NCBI GenBank assembly: GCA_021803845.1
Contig: JAJZLA010000053.1
Span: 1 to 8,282 of the forward strand
Direction: 5' to 3'
Origin: a bacterium
GTDB taxonomy: Bacteria; SZUA-79; Acidulodesulfobacterales; Acidulodesulfobacteraceae
DNA length: 8,282 bases
Both the position numbers and the translations under genes were made by a program. The notes under the pieces were generated by a model. The model did not search any database, was not told where the DNA came from, and was given only the letters and a program-made list of their open reading frames with translations. Positions 6,281 through 8,282 of this stretch are shown here, piece by piece; position 1 is the first letter of the stretch; each line of letters starts with the position of its first letter.

Positions 6281-6392
6281 AAGCTCTTCAGACATAGCAT
6301 GAATCGGTTTTCCCATAGTTTGCCAGCATTATGAAATTAAATTCTTCTATGGGAATTTCTAGAAATACCGGCGTTTCGTAAATTCTTTTCAT
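6273..6392 (-). CDS. Candidate 39-residue selenopeptide (CxxUxxC), UGA at codon 35
   Basis: ATG at 6392-6390 follows a strong Shine-Dalgarno GGGGGGTGAG (6397-6406). The peptide begins MKRIYETPVFLEIPIEEF, continues through ANYGKTDSCYV, then meets TGA at 6288-6290. After it the frame reads RACF and stops at TAA 6273-6275. Aligned to the peptide at 2980-3099 without gaps it has the same 39-codon length. Eighteen residues are identical, with Cys32 and Cys38 conserved, and UGA lies exactly opposite Cys35; Arg/Lys36 and Ala/Ser37 are conservative. A SECIS-like hairpin follows. I therefore read UGA as selenocysteine. Ordinary UGA stops end other genes in this window (5484-5711, 4036-5484), so the code is not globally changed. 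The alternative is a nonsense mutation of a Cys codon giving a 34-residue product. The gene lies 46 bases behind the Spy/CpxP-like gene and probably shares its transcript. Function unknown; redox, metal/selenium binding or a RiPP-like precursor are guesses. Confidence 0.65.
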
Positions 6393-6438
6393 TGTTCTCA
6401 CCCCCCTTATTTTTTTATTATTTATTTGCCGTTCATTT

Positions 6439-7014
6439 TTACGGATACGTTACATTAACAATAGGCCAGTTAATCATTATCTTGCGTAGAAGTATTTTTT
6501 GCGAAGGGGTTAGTATGCGGGTAGCCTTTAAGTGAACGGAAATCATGGATTCCGACAGGGCTATTTCCGCATTTCCGGCGGTTCTTTCATATTTCATTAA
6601 TTTAGCGGGATTTGGATTATTTTTATTGACCTCCATATAAAACTCCTTTTTCACCTTGTTTAAAATCTTAAACTGGGGAATAGCTTTGTTTTCCATCTCC
6701 TTTACAAGCATGGCTTCCTGTCTAATTTGAAAAGGGGTTAATTTTAAAATTTTGCGGTTATTGAAAATCAGATGCGCCCCGGGATATACTTTGTAAAAAA
6801 AGGGCATAAACGCCAGCTTGGGAGCAAAAGACATCATATCCGGCATCCATTTTTTCATTTTCATCATAACCGACTTGCTAATCGGCATATTACTCATATT
6901 CATTTTTTTCTTTCCGCATGCATTACTCATATTCATTGCGTTTGATTTAGGAACGCCTATACTTAAAGCGATTAATAAAACCAACAGCCAACCCGGCATA
7001 ATTTTTCTAATCAT
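6439..7014 (-). CDS. Met-rich periplasmic Spy/CpxP-like (metal-resistance) protein
   Basis: A 191-residue protein. I choose ATG 7014-7012, because GGAGGG (7022-7027) sits seven bases upstream; the longer frame from a TTG at 7029 would include that ribosome site. A signal peptide covers about residues 1-26 (ending SNA). The mature N-terminus is very rich in methionine (about 27-62: MNMSNACG, KMNMSNM, MMKMKKWMPDMM) with one Cys, a make-up seen in periplasmic copper or silver binders. The rest is helical with two LTPxQ motifs (LTPFQ at about 92-96 and LTPSQ at about 168-172). The spaced LTxxQ pair marks the Spy/CpxP/ZraP/CnrX superfamily of periplasmic chaperones and metal sensors. It lies upstream of the UGA-containing peptide gene on the same strand and has its own possible promoter with a palindrome. 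A soft-metal stress role is inferred; the metal is not determinable. Confidence 0.78.
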   Translation of the reverse strand: MIRKIMPGWLLVLLIALSIGVPKSNAMNMSNACGKKKMNMSNMPISKSVMMKMKKWMPDMMSFAPKLAFMPFFYKVYPGAHLIFNNRKILKLTPFQIRQEAMLVKEMENKAIPQFKILNKVKKEFYMEVNKNNPNPAKLMKYERTAGNAEIALSESMISVHLKATRILTPSQKILLRKIMINWPIVNVTYP

Positions 7015-7046
7015 ATTCAAACCCTCCAATTAATTATTTAATTATT

Positions 7047-7062
7047 ATATTGCAGGCAATAT
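7047..7062 (-). promoter_or_regulatory. Perfect dyad in the leader of the Spy/CpxP-like gene
   Basis: ATATTGC-2-GCAATAT is a 7-bp perfect inverted repeat located about 33-48 bases before the start codon. It could be an operator or a leader hairpin. A small CAGG-AAA-CCTG stem (7064-7074) lies next to it. Confidence 0.35.
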
Positions 7063-7117
7063 GCAGGTTTCCTGACGATATAATATTTTGTCCCCTATTT
7101 ATCTTATTTATGATTTA

Positions 7118-7159
7118 ATTATAATTTATAAAAAAAATTGTAAAAGTCACTTAAGTGAC
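7118..7159 (-). promoter_or_regulatory. Possible promoter with 14-bp palindromic operator for the Spy/CpxP-like gene
   Basis: Read on the minus strand, GTCACTTAAGTGAC (7146-7159) is a perfect 14-bp palindrome. It is followed by TTTACA (7139-7144, five of six to the -35 consensus) and, after 15 bases, TATAAT (7118-7123). The spacing is two bases short of optimal, as at some activator-dependent (for example MerR-type) promoters. A palindrome touching the -35 box suggests a dimeric regulator, but no regulator gene is in the window. Confidence 0.4.
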
Positions 7160-7230
7160 AATAGGGCATAAGTCTTATACTTGTTCACGCGCACTTAAGG
7201 CTAATTTATCCTAAAATTTTTTAAACAATC

Positions 7231-7273
7231 CACCCGCCTTCCTTATTCGTTATCAGGCTGACGAAGGCGGGTG
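7231..7273 (-). terminator. GC-rich hairpin downstream of Cys-peptide gene, copy 2
   Basis: Same 11-bp stem as in copy 1: 7231-7241 pairs with 7263-7273. It begins about 22 bases after the peptide stop on the minus strand and is followed by an interrupted T-rich run. A probable cassette terminator. Confidence 0.5.
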
Positions 7274-7295
7274 AGTAAAATAGCGTCGACCGCGC

Positions 7296-7415
7296 TTATT
7301 TGCAGGATTTGCAGGAATAGCACGAATCCTTCATTCCATAACCTTCCATGATTGAACTATAAAATTCTTCAGCGGGAATTTCATGAAATAATGGGACATT
7401 ATAAGTCTTTTTCAT
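7296..7415 (-). CDS. 39-residue CxxCxxC peptide, copy 2
   Basis: Identical in sequence to the peptide gene at 2980-3099. ATG is at 7415-7413, the Shine-Dalgarno AAGGAGGTGA at 7421-7430, and the TAA stop at 7296-7298. It ends SCYSCKSCK with Cys32, Cys35 and Cys38 and has no signal peptide. It lies 100 bases behind the identical DsrE-like gene. Because this copy sits in the seemingly intact locus, it is the better reference for the family. It encodes the all-cysteine counterpart of the UGA-containing gene at 6273-6392, which lies about 900 bases further along the same strand. Three related peptide genes within about 4.5 kb suggest selection for dosage or for variants. Confidence 0.85.
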   Translation of the reverse strand: MKKTYNVPLFHEIPAEEFYSSIMEGYGMKDSCYSCKSCK

Positions 7416-7459
7416 AGATTTCACCTCCTTATTTTATTGACATGCAAAAATTATTCTCC

Positions 7460-7498
7460 AAGCCGATTTGAAGCGGCTTATAAAGGCATGAGATGCCT
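7460..7498 (-). promoter_or_regulatory. Two tandem hairpins between DsrE-like and peptide genes, copy 2
   Basis: The same pair of perfect 6-bp stems as in copy 1 lies in the 100-base gap between the two genes: AGGCAT/ATGCCT at 7484-7498 and AAGCCG/CGGCTT at 7460-7479. They may stabilise or process the transcript between the two cistrons. Confidence 0.45.
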
Positions 7499-7515
7499 CT
7501 CCTCGTCTTCCAGTT

Positions 7516-7986
7516 TTACATTGCGATTAGATAAGTATAACCTTCATTTATTTTTTTAAAAATCTGCAATGTTCCGCTAGGAATTATTTTTATAAAATGC
7601 GGCATATTTTTGCGATTCACGCCGTTTAACATCAAAGCGTTGCCGCTGACCCTGAAGCTTACGCCTTTACTTCTAAGCATATTAAGTAAACGATTGTATT
7701 TCTTATGCGAAACGGTTAAGAACTTTACGACGGGTCCGTAAAAAACTACCTGTATGGAATATTTTTTGCCTTCCGAATTAAGGTACTTTATTGCATGTTC
7801 CGCATTCAGCATGGAAATTCCTAACTGTTGTCCCGGCATATTGACGCCGGCAACTATTTTCACGGGTTTATTATAGTTTTTAAAAAATCCGCCGTAGTTA
7901 TAATTTTGCATAGCAAACGCGGAAACCGAGCTAAAACCTAAAATAAGAATCGAAGCGGCTATTAAAAATAACCTAATCTTAAACAT
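7516..7986 (-). CDS. Secreted DsrE/DsrF-like protein without cysteine, copy 2
   Basis: The 156-residue product is identical to that of 3200-3670: a Sec signal peptide, a DsrE/DsrF-like fold and Ser114 where a sulfur-carrying Cys would be expected. Unlike copy 1, this gene has its own upstream intergenic region facing a divergent FmdB-type gene, so it can carry its own promoter. The start ATG at 7986 has a GGGGG ribosome site about 9 bases upstream. A periplasmic DsrE-like protein suggests sulfur or metal(loid) stress, but the missing Cys argues against direct sulfur transfer and for a binding or structural role. A partner role with the Cys-rich peptide encoded next is possible but only inferred. 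Confidence 0.77.
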   Translation of the reverse strand: MFKIRLFLIAASILILGFSSVSAFAMQNYNYGGFFKNYNKPVKIVAGVNMPGQQLGISMLNAEHAIKYLNSEGKKYSIQVVFYGPVVKFLTVSHKKYNRLLNMLRSKGVSFRVSGNALMLNGVNRKNMPHFIKIIPSGTLQIFKKINEGYTYLIAM

Positions 7987-8029
7987 AAGCGTAATCCCCC
8001 TTTTAATTATTTATTAATTGTATTGTCTG

Positions 8030-8060
8030 TTTATAACCATTTATAATATAATATGTTCAA
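8030..8060 (-). promoter_or_regulatory. Weak promoter candidate for repeat copy 2
   Basis: On the minus strand TTGAAC (8055-8060) is followed after 19 bases by TATAAA (8030-8035). The spacing is longer than optimal. The -35-like element lies outside the repeat and the -10-like element inside it, so copy 1 would lack this promoter. Confidence 0.25.
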
Positions 8061-8122
8061 TATATTATCGTTATTTTAAAATTTCTGTCGCGTAAGAGAC
8101 ATTTTCATAAATTCATTATCGT

Positions 8123-8128
8123 TATAAT
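8123..8128 (+). promoter_or_regulatory. Possible -10 box of the FmdB-type gene
   Basis: A perfect TATAAT lies 40 bases before the start codon on the + strand. No good -35 box is seen at the usual distance, so the assignment is weak. Confidence 0.3.
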
Positions 8129-8167
8129 ATAAAGATAGATTAATCAAAAAAGACCGGAGTTAAAAAA

Positions 8168-8282
8168 ATGCCTATTTATCAATATAAATGCCAAAAGTGC
8201 GGCAGGGATTTTGAAGTTTATCGAAGCAAGCTTTCCGAATTTTATAGGAAAACCTTTAAAACAAAAAAAGAGGTGCAATGCC
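8168..8282 (+). CDS. FmdB-family zinc-ribbon protein, N-terminal part
   Basis: ATG at 8168-8170 follows a GGAG ribosome site (8156-8159). The product starts MPIYQYKCQKCGRDFEVY, the hallmark opening of FmdB/CxxC-CxxC small zinc-ribbon regulatory proteins, with the first zinc knuckle Cys8-x2-Cys11. A third Cys (38) appears just before the window ends and should begin the second knuckle. The spacer between knuckles is basic and longer than usual for the family. Members are small putative regulators, first noted near formamide/amide-use genes, but most are of unknown function. It is divergent from repeat copy 2. The gene runs off the window, so its full length is unknown. Confidence 0.85.
   Translation, partial: MPIYQYKCQKCGRDFEVYRSKLSEFYRKTFKTKKEVQC

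Larger units (their letters stand above)
7171..8040 (-). repeat. 870-base direct repeat, copy 2
   Basis: This block is identical by eye to 2855-3724, including non-coding parts. It contains the second DsrE-like gene (7516-7986), the second Cys-peptide gene (7296-7415), the tandem hairpins (7460-7498) and the GC-rich hairpin (7231-7273). Here the right border lies in a normal intergenic region before a divergent gene and no gene is broken, so this is more likely the parental copy. Confidence 0.93.

Noticed and set aside
6288..6290. Genome-wide recoding of UGA
   Set aside because: The DUF167 gene and the outer-membrane factor gene in this window end at UGA at sensible positions, so only local recoding is plausible.
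7014..7029. TTG start at 7029 for the Spy/CpxP-like gene
   Set aside because: It would place the GGAGGG ribosome site inside the coding sequence; the ATG at 7014 is well spaced from it and starts the signal peptide.
6818..7033. A 71-codon + strand frame with hydrophobic product
   Set aside because: It is the antisense shadow of the signal-peptide and Met-rich region of the Spy/CpxP-like gene, with no ribosome site of its own.

Overview
The window looks like a chromosomal or accessory segment of an AT-rich Gram-negative bacterium. The evidence is two outer-membrane efflux factors, periplasmic adaptor proteins, several Sec signal peptides and a periplasmic Spy/CpxP-like protein. The style (AT-rich genes, DsrE-like and metal-efflux genes, many small secreted proteins) would fit a deltaproteobacterial-type sulfur or metal-exposed lineage, but that assignment is only an impression and nothing here proves it.

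Layout. Bases 1-1811 (+) hold the end of an outer-membrane efflux gene and a complete CusB-like adaptor. This operon meets a convergent gene for a small secreted protein (2003-2527, -) across a long inverted repeat. Then comes an 870-base unit (2855-3724) with two minus-strand genes: a secreted DsrE-like protein without cysteine, and a 39-residue peptide ending in a CxxCxxC motif. The unit abuts and cuts off a second efflux adaptor gene (3715-4039). That gene is also frameshifted in an A9 run, and it lies downstream of an outer-membrane factor (4036-5484) and a DUF167/YggU gene (5484-5711). A non-coding, hairpin-rich stretch follows (5712-6189). Next is a second two-gene cassette on the minus strand: a Met-rich Spy/CpxP-like protein (6439-7014) followed by another 39-codon peptide gene (6273-6392). 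Bases 7171-8040 repeat 2855-3724 exactly as far as can be read by eye. The window ends in the start of a divergent FmdB-type zinc-ribbon gene (8168 onward, +).

Main discovery. The peptide gene at 6273-6392 has an in-frame UGA at codon 35. It aligns without gaps to the paralogous peptide, and the UGA falls exactly on the middle cysteine of CxxCxxC. The frame after UGA keeps the last cysteine and ends at the same codon as the paralog. A hairpin with a G-starting apical loop lies 21 bases after the UGA, which fits the known layout of bacterial SECIS elements. I propose a previously unannotated 39-residue selenopeptide (CxxUxxC) with cysteine paralogs, each encoded directly behind a secreted protein gene. 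The role of the peptides is unknown. Soft-metal or sulfur chemistry, or a RiPP-like precursor, are possibilities suggested only by the motif and neighbours.
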